From Christensenella intestinihominis (GTDB lineage Bacteria; Bacillota; Clostridia; Christensenellales; Christensenellaceae), in assembly GCF_001678845.1 (NCBI RefSeq), contig NZ_MAIQ01000001.1, positions 395,146 through 459,145 of the forward strand: a stretch of DNA of 64,000 nt. Direction: 5' to 3'. Position 1 is the first letter of the stretch, and each line of letters opens with the position of its first letter. The position numbers were made by a program, and so were the translations under genes. Shown piece after piece: positions 7,452-16,600 of this stretch. Under the pieces are notes generated by a model. The model was not told the DNA's origin. It saw only the letters and a program-made list of their open reading frames with translations, and ran no database searches.

Positions 7452-8084
7452 TTACTGACAGATTTGCAAAGCGATATCGCTTGCGCTGGATGCGTCCGCC
7501 GAATAGTAATCCGCCCCGATTTTATTTTTAAACTCTTCGGTTACGGGCGCGCCGCCCACCATAATTTTAACCTTATCCCGTATGCCCTTTTCATTGGCCT
7601 TATCGACCACCTCCTGCATGACCGACATGGTCGTCGTCAGCAGGGCGGAACACGCGATGATCTGTGCTCCCTCCTTAATTGCCGTATCCACAAACTTTTC
7701 CGCCGATACGTCAACGCCAAGGTCGATTACATCAAGTCCTTTGCTTTCCAGCATAATCTTCACGAGGTTCTTGCCAATATCGTGCAAATCGCCCTTTACC
7801 GTTCCAAGAACGACTTTTCCCTTGGATTCCACCTTTTCAGCGGCGAGCGCCGCCGCCAGGGAATCGATTCCCGCCTGCATCGCGCGGGCCGCAATCAGGA
7901 CCTCCGGCACAAAAACCTGGTTATTCTTAAACTTCTCGCCAACGACAGCCATTCCTACCAGAAGGCCTTCCTGCAGCAAGGTTTGCGCGTTGGTTCCTTT
8001 TTCTAGCTCTGCGGCGATTATCTCTTTTACGTTGTTCACTCTTCCCTGCTGAACAAACGTGCTCAAATCTTCATAAACGCTCAT
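7452..8084 (-). CDS. Methyltransferase-type corrinoid (B12-binding) protein
   Basis: Carries a methyl group on cobalt between a substrate-specific methyltransferase and an acceptor. The 210-residue size and order match MtbC/MttC/MtmC-type proteins: a helical cap (about 1-88), then the Rossmann-like B12 domain with GDLHDIGKNLV (cobalt ligand His101), a central CSALLTTTM stretch and IMVGGAPVTEEF. The ATG at 8084 follows AAGGAAGG; a longer frame adds 12 residues without family support. No MttB/MtaB-like methyltransferase gene is in the window, so the substrate is unknown. Confidence 0.93.
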   Translation of the reverse strand: MSVYEDLSTFVQQGRVNNVKEIIAAELEKGTNAQTLLQEGLLVGMAVVGEKFKNNQVFVPEVLIAARAMQAGIDSLAAALAAEKVESKGKVVLGTVKGDLHDIGKNLVKIMLESKGLDVIDLGVDVSAEKFVDTAIKEGAQIIACSALLTTTMSVMQEVVDKANEKGIRDKVKIMVGGAPVTEEFKNKIGADYYSADASSASDIALQICQ

Positions 8085-8133
8085 CCATAACCTTCCTTCC
8101 CGTTTCCTGCCTCTGAGCAATTTCTATTATAAA

Positions 8134-8162
8134 GTTATACCTTATTACAGCCATAATTACAA
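8134..8162 (-). promoter_or_regulatory. Promoter of the corrinoid protein gene
   Basis: TTGTAA (8162-8157), a 17-base spacer and TATAAC (8139-8134). An additional extended -10 (TG-G-TATAAT) lies about 65 bases further upstream. Confidence 0.6.
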
Positions 8163-8269
8163 TCATATTTTTTACGCTATATTTACTTATTATACCACTA
8201 ATTCCATCATTTCCGGGACCGGATTTTCTAAAAAACCAATGGGAAACAAGCTCGCCGGCAATAAAGTTT

Positions 8270-8313
8270 ATTATTCATTTTCTATTCATATTTCATTCAT
8301 ATGCATTTCATAA
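8270..8313. repeat. Four 11-bp tandem repeats upstream of the corrinoid gene
   Basis: Four contiguous imperfect 11-base units (8270-8280, 8281-8291, 8292-8302, 8303-8313), with ATATGAAT-like consensus on the minus strand. The period is about one helical turn. They sit in an AT-rich stretch upstream of the promoter. Confidence 0.5.
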
Positions 8314-8365
8314 TTCACTGCTATCATAAATATCAAGAAAAGCAGTTACAACTTTTCATAAATCT

Positions 8366-8441
8366 TCTTTCTCTAAAAGGCCGCAAGGCCTTTGGCCATC
8401 CCGCCGGGAAGGCGTTAAACATATATGATACTTCCGAGAAA
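8366..8441 (+). ncRNA. Candidate structured RNA next to a terminator
   Basis: A closing stem TTTCTC/GAGAAA (8368-8373 with 8436-8441) encloses a perfect 7-bp hairpin capped by a GCAA tetraloop (8376-8393) and a second GC hairpin (CC-A-TCCC-GCC-GGGA-A-GG, about 8396-8412). It is followed directly by a terminator on the plus strand. It matches no riboswitch class I can recognise. Orientation is uncertain: it could be a plus-strand small RNA or part of the minus-strand spacer. Confidence 0.3.
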
Positions 8442-8471
8442 AAAATCTGTTGCCAGGCAGCAGATTTTTTT
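8439..8471. terminator. Bidirectional terminator after the cation transporter gene
   Basis: The stem AAATCTG/CAGATTT (8443-8449 with 8461-8467) has an inner partial stem and runs of A and T on both sides. It serves the minus-strand transporter gene and could end a plus-strand RNA. Confidence 0.75.
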
Positions 8472-8508
8472 CTGTTGGAAATGATTTAAAATATGCGGGC
8501 CTTTCCAT

Positions 8509-9417
8509 TTACTCGTGTATTCCATTTTTATGCGGTAAATCCGGATTAATATGGACAATTATATCCGCAAGTTCCGGATGGAGTCCAAGAAGCTCCTCCT
8601 CAATTTTTTTACCGATCTCGTGGCTTCTGATAACCGTCATATCGCGGTCTACGGATATTTTTACAATGAGAATCGATTTTGCACCGACAGGCTTTGTGCT
8701 CAGGCTGTCAACATGGTCAACTCCTTCAATTTGCAATACTTCCTCCCGGTATTCCCCAAGGGTTTCTTCATCTACGCCGGCGTCCATCAATACGCGCGCC
8801 GATTCCATAACAATCATGATCCCGCTGTAAATGATCCATGCCGAGATTGCGATGCCAATGATCCCGTCCATAAAATGCCAGCCCGCCAAACTCAGAAAGA
8901 TAGCAATCAACGTACCCGAGGTAACAAATACATCGTTTCGATGATCCTGGGCGTTTGCCTTAATCAGCACGCTTCCATACTTCCGGCTTTTACGAATGCA
9001 ATAGCAATACAAAATAAATTTTGCAAAAATCGTTGCTCCCGCAACGCCGATCAGCCACCACGAGAATTCAAGCTGCTCTCCCGCCGCAAGCGATCCGATT
9101 GAGCCCGACACCGTATAAATTGCCATAGCCACCATAGAAAAGCCAATAATCATCGAGGCAATATATTCCGCTTTTCCATGCCCCCATGCATGATCGGCAT
9201 CCTTCGGCTTTGCCGCATAGACACTGCCAAGCAGGGTCACCGTAGACGCAAATACGTCTCCCATGCTGTTAAAGCCGTCGGCAATCATCGCCTGGCTGCC
9301 CGCTGCATATCCGGCAGTCAATTTCAAAAGCAATAATACGATATTGACCGCAATGCCCAGCATCGCGACCCTTTTTCCGGATAAAAAACGGTCTTCCAAT
9401 TCCGTAATACCTCTCAC
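8509..9417 (-). CDS. Cation diffusion facilitator family transporter
   Basis: Membrane antiporter that exports divalent metal ions (Zn, Fe, Mn or Co; not predictable here). The 302-residue length, six transmembrane segments and C-terminal cytoplasmic ferredoxin-like domain (about 215-300) fit the CDF family. Metal-site motifs are visible in TM2 (DGFNSMGD) and in DHAWGHGKAEY. The start is GTG at 9417, with only a weak ribosome binding site. It is probably monocistronic, with terminators on both sides. No czcD-type riboswitch was seen upstream. Confidence 0.9.
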   Translation of the reverse strand: MRGITELEDRFLSGKRVAMLGIAVNIVLLLLKLTAGYAAGSQAMIADGFNSMGDVFASTVTLLGSVYAAKPKDADHAWGHGKAEYIASMIIGFSMVAMAIYTVSGSIGSLAAGEQLEFSWWLIGVAGATIFAKFILYCYCIRKSRKYGSVLIKANAQDHRNDVFVTSGTLIAIFLSLAGWHFMDGIIGIAISAWIIYSGIMIVMESARVLMDAGVDEETLGEYREEVLQIEGVDHVDSLSTKPVGAKSILIVKISVDRDMTVIRSHEIGKKIEEELLGLHPELADIIVHINPDLPHKNGIHE

Positions 9418-9508
9418 AGCTGTTTCAGGTCTTCGTTTTATTCCAGAACAAACACATGTTCCTTTTTATTATAACGCAAAGTGTTAAAAGTTTCATTTTT
9501 TATCACAT

Positions 9509-9548
9509 AAAAAAAACCGCTCCGTGTGTTTCCACCGGAACGGTTTTT
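9509..9548 (-). terminator. Terminator of the DUF1002 gene
   Basis: The stem ACCGTTCCG/CGGAGCGGT (one mismatch; 9544-9536 with 9524-9516) is followed by an A run on the plus strand (U on the minus transcript). Confidence 0.8.
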
Positions 9549-9557
9549 GCTTTCCGA

Positions 9558-10397
9558 TTAATTTCCGCCGCCGAACAGATTGACGAAAAAGTCTCCGATG
9601 CTCTTAAAGAAATCTCCCACGCTTGTGAAGAAATTTTCCACGCCCTGTTTCGCCTGGAACAGGTTCAGGAAGGTATCGGGGTCCAAATTCAGTTCGTTAA
9701 ACTTCTTGACCAAAGCCAAAATCTGTTGGATTTGATCGTCTGTCAGCGTTACTTCATATTTATCAGCCGTTTCCTTGATCAGTTCGATAATCTGATCATC
9801 CGTCATGTTTTTGGTTTCTTTGAGCTTCCCTTTCAGGTCGTTGATAATGTCGATCGACACATCGCCAAGTGCTTCCTGAAGCTCCCCTGTTACCACAAGC
9901 TCTTCCGTCGCCGTATCTTTTGCAAGCTCGCTCAAAACCGTGCCGGTCATATCTTCGTATGCTTTATAGATTCCCGTGAGCGCGCCCGTGCCGGAAACCG
10001 GTTTATACGCCGTCACTTTTACTTTTGCATCCGTTACGCCTGCCGTAGAAAGCGCGGCCTTGTACATTTTTTCCGTCACATAATTAATGTTGTTTACTTC
10101 CAACTCGATCCCGCCGCCGTCGTTGGGTTCAATATAGACGCAGGAAAGCGCTACATTGCCAATTTTTTCATCGGGAACAAGACCTTCCAGATACTGTCTT
10201 TCCTCACTGTTCGTAACCTGCAGCTCCGTAACGTCGCCGCGGTTAATTCCAAAATAGTTATAAACATCTGCAATCTGGCTTTCCGTATTGTCGGCACCAA
10301 TGACAACACGCGCTTCCTGGGATGCCGCAAGGGCTGGCGCGGCAAAGGACACCGCCAATACAAGGGTCAATACAACCGCAATAACCTTCTTAAACAT
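9558..10397 (-). CDS. Secreted DUF1002 protein (YpuA-like)
   Basis: A 279-residue exported protein of unknown function. Signal peptide MFKKVIAVVLTLVLAVSF with cleavage after PALAA, then the DUF1002 core (EARVVIGADNTESQI, TNSEERQYLEGLVP, IGNVALSCVYIEP, GALTGIYKAYEDMTG), and a helical C-terminus of about 100 residues rich in Leu and Lys. Bacillus YpuA is the best-known relative. AAAGGTAG precedes the ATG. It has its own strong promoter and terminator. No catalytic motif is evident. Confidence 0.88.
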   Translation of the reverse strand: MFKKVIAVVLTLVLAVSFAAPALAASQEARVVIGADNTESQIADVYNYFGINRGDVTELQVTNSEERQYLEGLVPDEKIGNVALSCVYIEPNDGGGIELEVNNINYVTEKMYKAALSTAGVTDAKVKVTAYKPVSGTGALTGIYKAYEDMTGTVLSELAKDTATEELVVTGELQEALGDVSIDIINDLKGKLKETKNMTDDQIIELIKETADKYEVTLTDDQIQQILALVKKFNELNLDPDTFLNLFQAKQGVENFFTSVGDFFKSIGDFFVNLFGGGN

Positions 10398-10432
10398 AAT
10401 AACAACTACCTTTCGTGAGTTAGTATAGCTGA

Positions 10433-10461
10433 ATTATAGCATGGCTTCCTTCAAAATTCAA
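10433..10461 (-). promoter_or_regulatory. Promoter of the DUF1002 gene
   Basis: TTGAAT (10461-10456), a 17-base spacer and an extended TGC-TATAAT (-10 at 10438-10433). Confidence 0.8.
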
Positions 10462-10552
10462 TTTGAGCCCCCTTCTTTTGGGCATTGTTAATAGTTTATT
10501 AAGAAAATCCGAACCACCGGCAGATCGTCAACCATTAAAACGAATAAACCGG

Positions 10553-10590
10553 AAAAGGGACTGTCTCAATATGGAAATGAGCCAGTCCCT
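10553..10590 (-). terminator. Terminator of the giant surface protein gene
   Basis: The hairpin AGGGACTG-G-CTCA / TGAG-A-CAGTCCCT is followed by four T on the minus transcript, about 55 bases after the stop codon. Confidence 0.7.
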
Positions 10591-10645
10591 CAAAATTCCG
10601 AATGATTCAGGCCTTAATTCAGCCGGTTTTCGCCGTCATTACGTT

Positions 10646-13600
10646 TCATTTGGTTGGCCGCCTCTTTTTACAGAGAAAAACTGCCATAAGGCCTACGCCT
10701 GCCGCCACCGCAACGAGAATCCATATCCACAACGGTGCGGCTGTATCACCGGTTTTAGCCGTTCCGGTTCCGGCGGAATCGCCTGCCGATGGAACCGTGC
10801 CTTCCTGTGCCGGCAGTACGGTGAAATCCGTTTGCGCGTAGCCGTCTGTAAATTCAATGCGCAGGGTATGCTTCCCCGCCGCAAGCGTCCGCAGGTATTC
10901 CGGTTTGAGCGTCACGACGGTGCTACCGCTCTGCGCCGTATAATAGTCCTGCGCGAGCGCGCTGCCGTCCACGGATACGCCTGTGAACTTCTCAAACGGG
11001 GCGTCCACCCTTACGGTCAGTCCCATGCCGCCCGCCGGGTCCCACTCGCTGCCGCCGCCTTCCAGCACATGATAAGCATTCTGTTTGACGGTGAGCAGTG
11101 CCTCCTCTGAAACCGCGCTGCCCTTCGCGTTTGAAATAACGCAGCGGTAGCGCGTGCCGCTATCCGCAAGCGCAAGCACGGGTGTGGTATAGCTTTCCCC
11201 GGTTGCGCCGGGAATATCCGTGAAGCCGTCGCCGCGGTTTTCCTGCCACTGGTAGCTTATGGACAGGCCCGACTTCGCCTGCACACCGAATGACGCGGTA
11301 TCTCCCACGAGCGCTTCCTGGTCCTGAGGCTGTGCCGTAATGACGGGCGCATCCGGCACCTTTCCGTCCGACCCGTCGAACACACGCACGTCATAGCGGG
11401 CAAAGCCGTTCGGGTTGCCCTTGCCGCCCTTACCCGGTGCGGTATAGGAATCCCCGCCGTCGCCGCCGATCAAAAGTCCCCGTCCGTTTGCCTCCAGGGC
11501 CGCCACGCTGACATCCAGTGCATTTCCGCCGTTGCCGCCCGTGTTCCAGCCGTCTCCTCCGCGGCCGCCGCCCGCGGTGCCCCCGGCCATAACGACCGAT
11601 TGTACGCCGGAAAGCGCGCTTCCGCCATCGCCGCCCGCCGCATTCGGGTCATCTGTCCCGGCGCCGCCTAAGACCAGCGCCCTACTGTACAAAGTGACCT
11701 TCTGCATGGATGAAATCCCGGTTCCTCCCGGCGCGCCGTCCCCGCCGAAGACCTTTGCCGATCTTACAGACACGCTGCCGCCCGGGCCTTCGACGCCCGC
11801 CTGCCCGGCGCTTCCGTAGATCGCGGCATTATCCTGGACGAAAAGGTTTCCTGAAACCCGCACGCCCGGTGCGCCGCTTCCGCCCATGTAGGTTCCGCCG
11901 CCGACCATTGCAAGGGCGTTGCTTTCGCACTGCATTGCGGGCGCACCTTCGCCACCCATGATCCTGCCCGCGCCCGAAGCGGTCACATTGGCTATTTTCC
12001 CTTCAAACGCCACGGCGGGTTCTTTTGGCGGGCCGGAAAGCGTATATTCGCCCAATTCAAGCGTCAGCCCGCTCACATTGACGATGAGGCTCCCCGAAAG
12101 CGCCGCATTCCCGGTGAGCGTGACGACCTGCGCGCCCTTGTTGCCAGAAAGCTCTGCGTAGGCGCCCAGCGCTGCCGCAAGCTCCGCTTCCGTCACTTCG
12201 CCGTCTTCGTTTGCGTCCAGCTTGCCGCCCGGCACGCGCTCCAGAATCGCCGCCGTGACCGAAAAGTCACAGCCGTCGATACCGGCCTGCCCCACTGTAA
12301 CGCGATTCGTTCCGTTCACCTGAACGCTGTAACCGGGTTTTATAACCGATACGGCGTATTCGCCCGGCGCAAGCCGCACCGTGTAACTGCCGTCCTGCGC
12401 GAGTACTGCCGTCGTGACCGCGAACGCGTCAAATTGATTCGTGAACGCGAGGGTAGCCCCCGCCATGGAAAGCCCGTTTGTTTCCGTGACCTTGCCCGCC
12501 ACCTCATAGGTGATGAGCGTCGCTTCCACGCTGATATTCTTTTCCCGCGGCGCGTCCCGTGCCACAAGCACCACGTCATTGCCGGTGAGCGTCACGTCGT
12601 AGCCCGCCTTCTGGACGCTGATGCGGTAAAGCCCCGTAGGCAGCGTTACGCTGTAGCTGCCGCCCAATACGCCCGCCGTGAATTTCTCCCCGGTGAGGGC
12701 CCCCGTCAGCGTGACGGTCGCGCCGTCCATGGAGATGCCGCTTTGCTCCGTCACCATGCCGGAAACGGTTCCCTCGATGCGCGTGACCGCTGCCGTAATA
12801 TCATTTTGCACGGAATCCGCATTCACCGTAACCGTTCCACCGGCGGAGACTGCGTCAACCGTATGCCCCGGCCATACCAGCGAGACCGTATAGGTCCCGT
12901 CCAGCGCCTCGATGCCGTAGGTCCCGTCACGTCTGACCGTTCCGGTAAAGGTCTTTTCTCCTTGGATAACGCTCGTGCCGGAAAGCGTCACCGTCGCGCC
13001 GATCATGGCCGTGCCGTTATCGTCCTTTACCGTGCCGTATACCAGCCCGCTGCTGAGCGATGCGCTAACCTCGATATTGTTTGTAATATCTCCATTTTCC
13101 ATCGCGACCGTCCCGCCCTGCGTTGCGTCGCACCTGTACCCCGGCTTTGCGACTGTGACCGTATACGTCCCTTCCGGCACCGGTCCGCTGATCGTGTAAT
13201 TGCCGAGCGCGACCGTCCCGGTAAAGGTCTTTTCCCCTTCGGCGACGCTCATGCCTTTCAGCGTCACCGTCGCGCCCTCCATGGAAACGGGCGGCGTGTT
13301 CGTATCCGTCACGCTGCCGCTGATTGTGCCCTCGTTGCGCACCGCGCTCACCGTGATATTGTTCGTTTTTGTGCCGGCGGCGACCGCGACCGTGCCGCCG
13401 GAATTTACCGTAACGGTATAGCCCGGCTTTTCCGCCGTGACCGTATAGGAGCCTTCCAGCGCTTTCACACTATAGTTTCCATCCGCGTCGGTCACGGCGC
13501 TAAAGGTCCGCACCTTTCCGTCCACCGTGCTGTTTCCGCTCAAAGCGACCGTACCGCCGGAAAGCGGCGTACCGCCGCCGTCCTTCACAGTGCCGCTGAC

Positions 13601-16600
13601 CGTGCCGGTATTGAGCGATACGGAAATTTCGATATCGTTTGTGATATCGCCGTCCGCAACGCTCACCATGCCGCCCCCGGTCACCATGACCGTAAGGCCG
13701 CTCTTTTCAAGCGTGACCCCGTAGGTCCCTTCCAGCACATCCCCGACCTGATAGCCGCCGTCCGTCACCGTACCCGTGAACGTCTTTTCCTGCCCGTCCG
13801 CGACGCTCGTGCCTTTGAGGGTTACTGCCGCCCCTTCCGCGAGGGCCGCGCCCATTCCCGTCACGCTGCCGCTGACCGTGCCCTTGTTTTGCGCTGCCTG
13901 CACTTCAATATTCCTGGTCTCATCGGCGGAAACATCGAACGAACCGCCACCGGAGCTTATGCCGACGGCATATCCCGGCTTCGTGACCGCGGCGGTATAG
14001 TTCCCTTCCAGCACCTTGATACTGTAGCTGCCTCCCGCGCCCACAGTGCCCGAAAACGTCCTCTGTTTGCCGTCCGCCGCGCTTGTGCCGGAAAGCGTCA
14101 CCGTTGCGCCCTCCATAGAAACTTGGGAAGCGTCCGTGTCCGTCACGCTGCCCGAAACCGTCCAGATATCAATCGAAGCGCTGATTTCGATATCGTTCGT
14201 TACATTGCCGTTCGTCACGACGACCGTGCCGCCATCCTCGACCGCGGACGTGAATCCGCTCTTGTTGAGCGTGACCTCATAGTTTCCTTCCGGCACGTCC
14301 TCGACCTTATAGCCGCCGTCCGCCACCGTGCACGTGAACGTCTTTTCCTGCCCGTCCGCCACGCTTGTGCCGGTGAGCGTCACCTCCGCGCCGTTCATGA
14401 GTTTTGCGCCCGCGCCCGTTACGCTGCCCGAAACCGTTCCCTTGTTCCGCACCGCCGTCACGGAAATATCCGCTGTGACGTCTTTCGCCCCATCTCCGTC
14501 GATCACCGAGACCGGGCTGCCGGAATTTACCGTAATCGTATAGCCCGGCTTTTCTACCATAATCGTATAGCCGTTCTTCTTCTCCTGATCCCGCGGCACC
14601 ATTACGCTGTATTCTCCGTTCGCACCGATCGTCCCTCTGAAGGTCCTGTAAAACCCAAAGCTCATGCCGGTGAGCGTTACCGTCTCGCCCTCCAGGGAAA
14701 CCCCGTTCGTGTCCGTTACCGTACCCGAAACCGTCCCTTTGGCATACGAAGAGTTGGCCTCGATATCCACGGTTACGTCGCTGTCCGTCACGCTGATCGT
14801 GCCGTCATACGGAACCATCACCACGATGTCAAGGCCGATCTCTGCGACTGTGATGTGATACGTCCCTTCCGGCACGTCCTCCACCGTGTAGTTATATTCA
14901 TGGCTCTTCTTTATACCATCTTCTCCAAATACAGGCGTAAACGCAGCGTTAAACGTATGCTGCCGCCCGTCCGCCACGCTCGTGCCGGTGAGCGTCATCG
15001 TCACATCGTCCGTGATTCTTGCGCCGTTGTCTTTCAGCAGGCCTCTCACCGTCCCCTTGTTCAGCGCGGCGGAAACCGTGATATTGTTCGTTTTGGGGCC
15101 GGAGGTGACCGTGACCGAGCCGCTGCCCGTCACCGAGACGGTGTAGCCCGGCTTCTCCACCGCGGCCTCATACGTTCCTTCCAGCGCCCGTACGCTGTAG
15201 TTTCCGTTTTCGTCGGCTACGGCGCTGAAGGTTCGCATCTTCCCGTCCGCCGTGCTGTTTCCGCTCAAAGTGACCGTTACGCCGGGAAGACCGTTCCCGC
15301 CTCCGTCTTTCACCGTGCCGCTCACCGTTCCGATGTTGAGCGACGCCTCCACCGCGATATGATTCGTCACATCGTCCGTCCCTACCGTGACCGCGTCGCC
15401 GGAATCCACGAAAACAGTGTAGCCGCCCTTTGCGACGGACGCCGTATAGTCTCCCGCAGGCGCGTCAATGCGATACCTGCCGTCCGCCACCGCCGCGGTA
15501 AAGGTCTTTTCTTCACCCGAGACCGTCCGCCCTTTGAGCGTCACAGTTGCGCCGTCCATATCGTGCCCGTTCCCGTCCGTCACGCTGCCGCTGACGACGC
15601 CCCCGTCCGCCTGCACATTGACCACAAGGTTGTTCTCCACATCGGAGGACCCGATTGCAACCGGACTTCCTTCGGTCACCTCTATCGTATATCCGGGTTT
15701 TTCTATCGTGACGGCGTATTCCCCGGCCATTAGGCTAACGTCGTCGTATGCTCCGTTCTTTATGACCGCGGCGCAGGACCTTTCCTGATCATCGTAATCG
15801 CACTTTCCCTTGAAGGTGATAAGCGCGCCTTCCAGGAGGTCCGCGCCCGTGCCCGTCACGGTCCCGTGGGCCGAGCCTACGTCGAGCGAGGTCTCCACTT
15901 TGATATCGTGCGTGACCGCGCCGGAGGTGACGGACAGCTTTCCGCCATCCGTCACGTGGATCGTGCAGCCCGGCTTCTTCTCGATCTTGACCGTATAGGT
16001 CCCCTCGGGGACCGTTGCCGTATAGGCTCCGTTGCTGTCCACCGAGCCTCCAAATGATGTGTAGTATCCGTAGGACGGGGGCGTTCCGTAAAACGTCACC
16101 ATCGCGCCTTTCATGTCGTAACCGGCTTTGTCCGTCACCGTACCGCTGACCGTTGCTTTGTTGCGCGTGACCGTCACCTGGATGTGGGAGTCCCCGTGGC
16201 CGCCCGTAATGTTGGTCGTTTGGTAGCGTGGGTCGTCGATGGTGACGGTATAGCCCGGTTTTGTGACGGATACGTCGTATTTCCCGTACAGCACGAACAG
16301 GTGGAATTTCCCGTCCGCGTCCGTCTGTGTGCTGTAGGTCATTTCCCCCTGCACCGTATCCATGGAATGCAGCGTAACGGTCGCGCCCGCAAGGAAGTTC
16401 CCGTTCTGATCCTTCAACGTGCCGTCCATGGAGCCTTTGCACGGGGACGTCTTTGCCGCAATGTCCAGCTCGAGGGAACCGCTCCCCTTCGGGACCGCCA
16501 GGTCTGTGGGCGTGAGGTCGAAGTAATAGCGTTCCGCGTTGAGGTAAAAGCCGTATTCGATGCCCTGGTACAGCACGATGGAATACCTCCCGAACGCGTC

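Noticed and set aside
8085-8508. Cobalamin riboswitch before the corrinoid gene
   Set aside because: No B12-box sequence such as GCCACTG was found on either strand.
9418-9508. czcD/NiCo riboswitch before the cation transporter
   Set aside because: The leader is short and lacks the conserved core.
12434-15733. 1099-codon plus-strand ORF antisense to the giant gene (and others at 16184-18457)
   Set aside because: Arginine- and histidine-rich mirror of a repetitive GC-rich gene, no binding site, no domains; a shadow frame.
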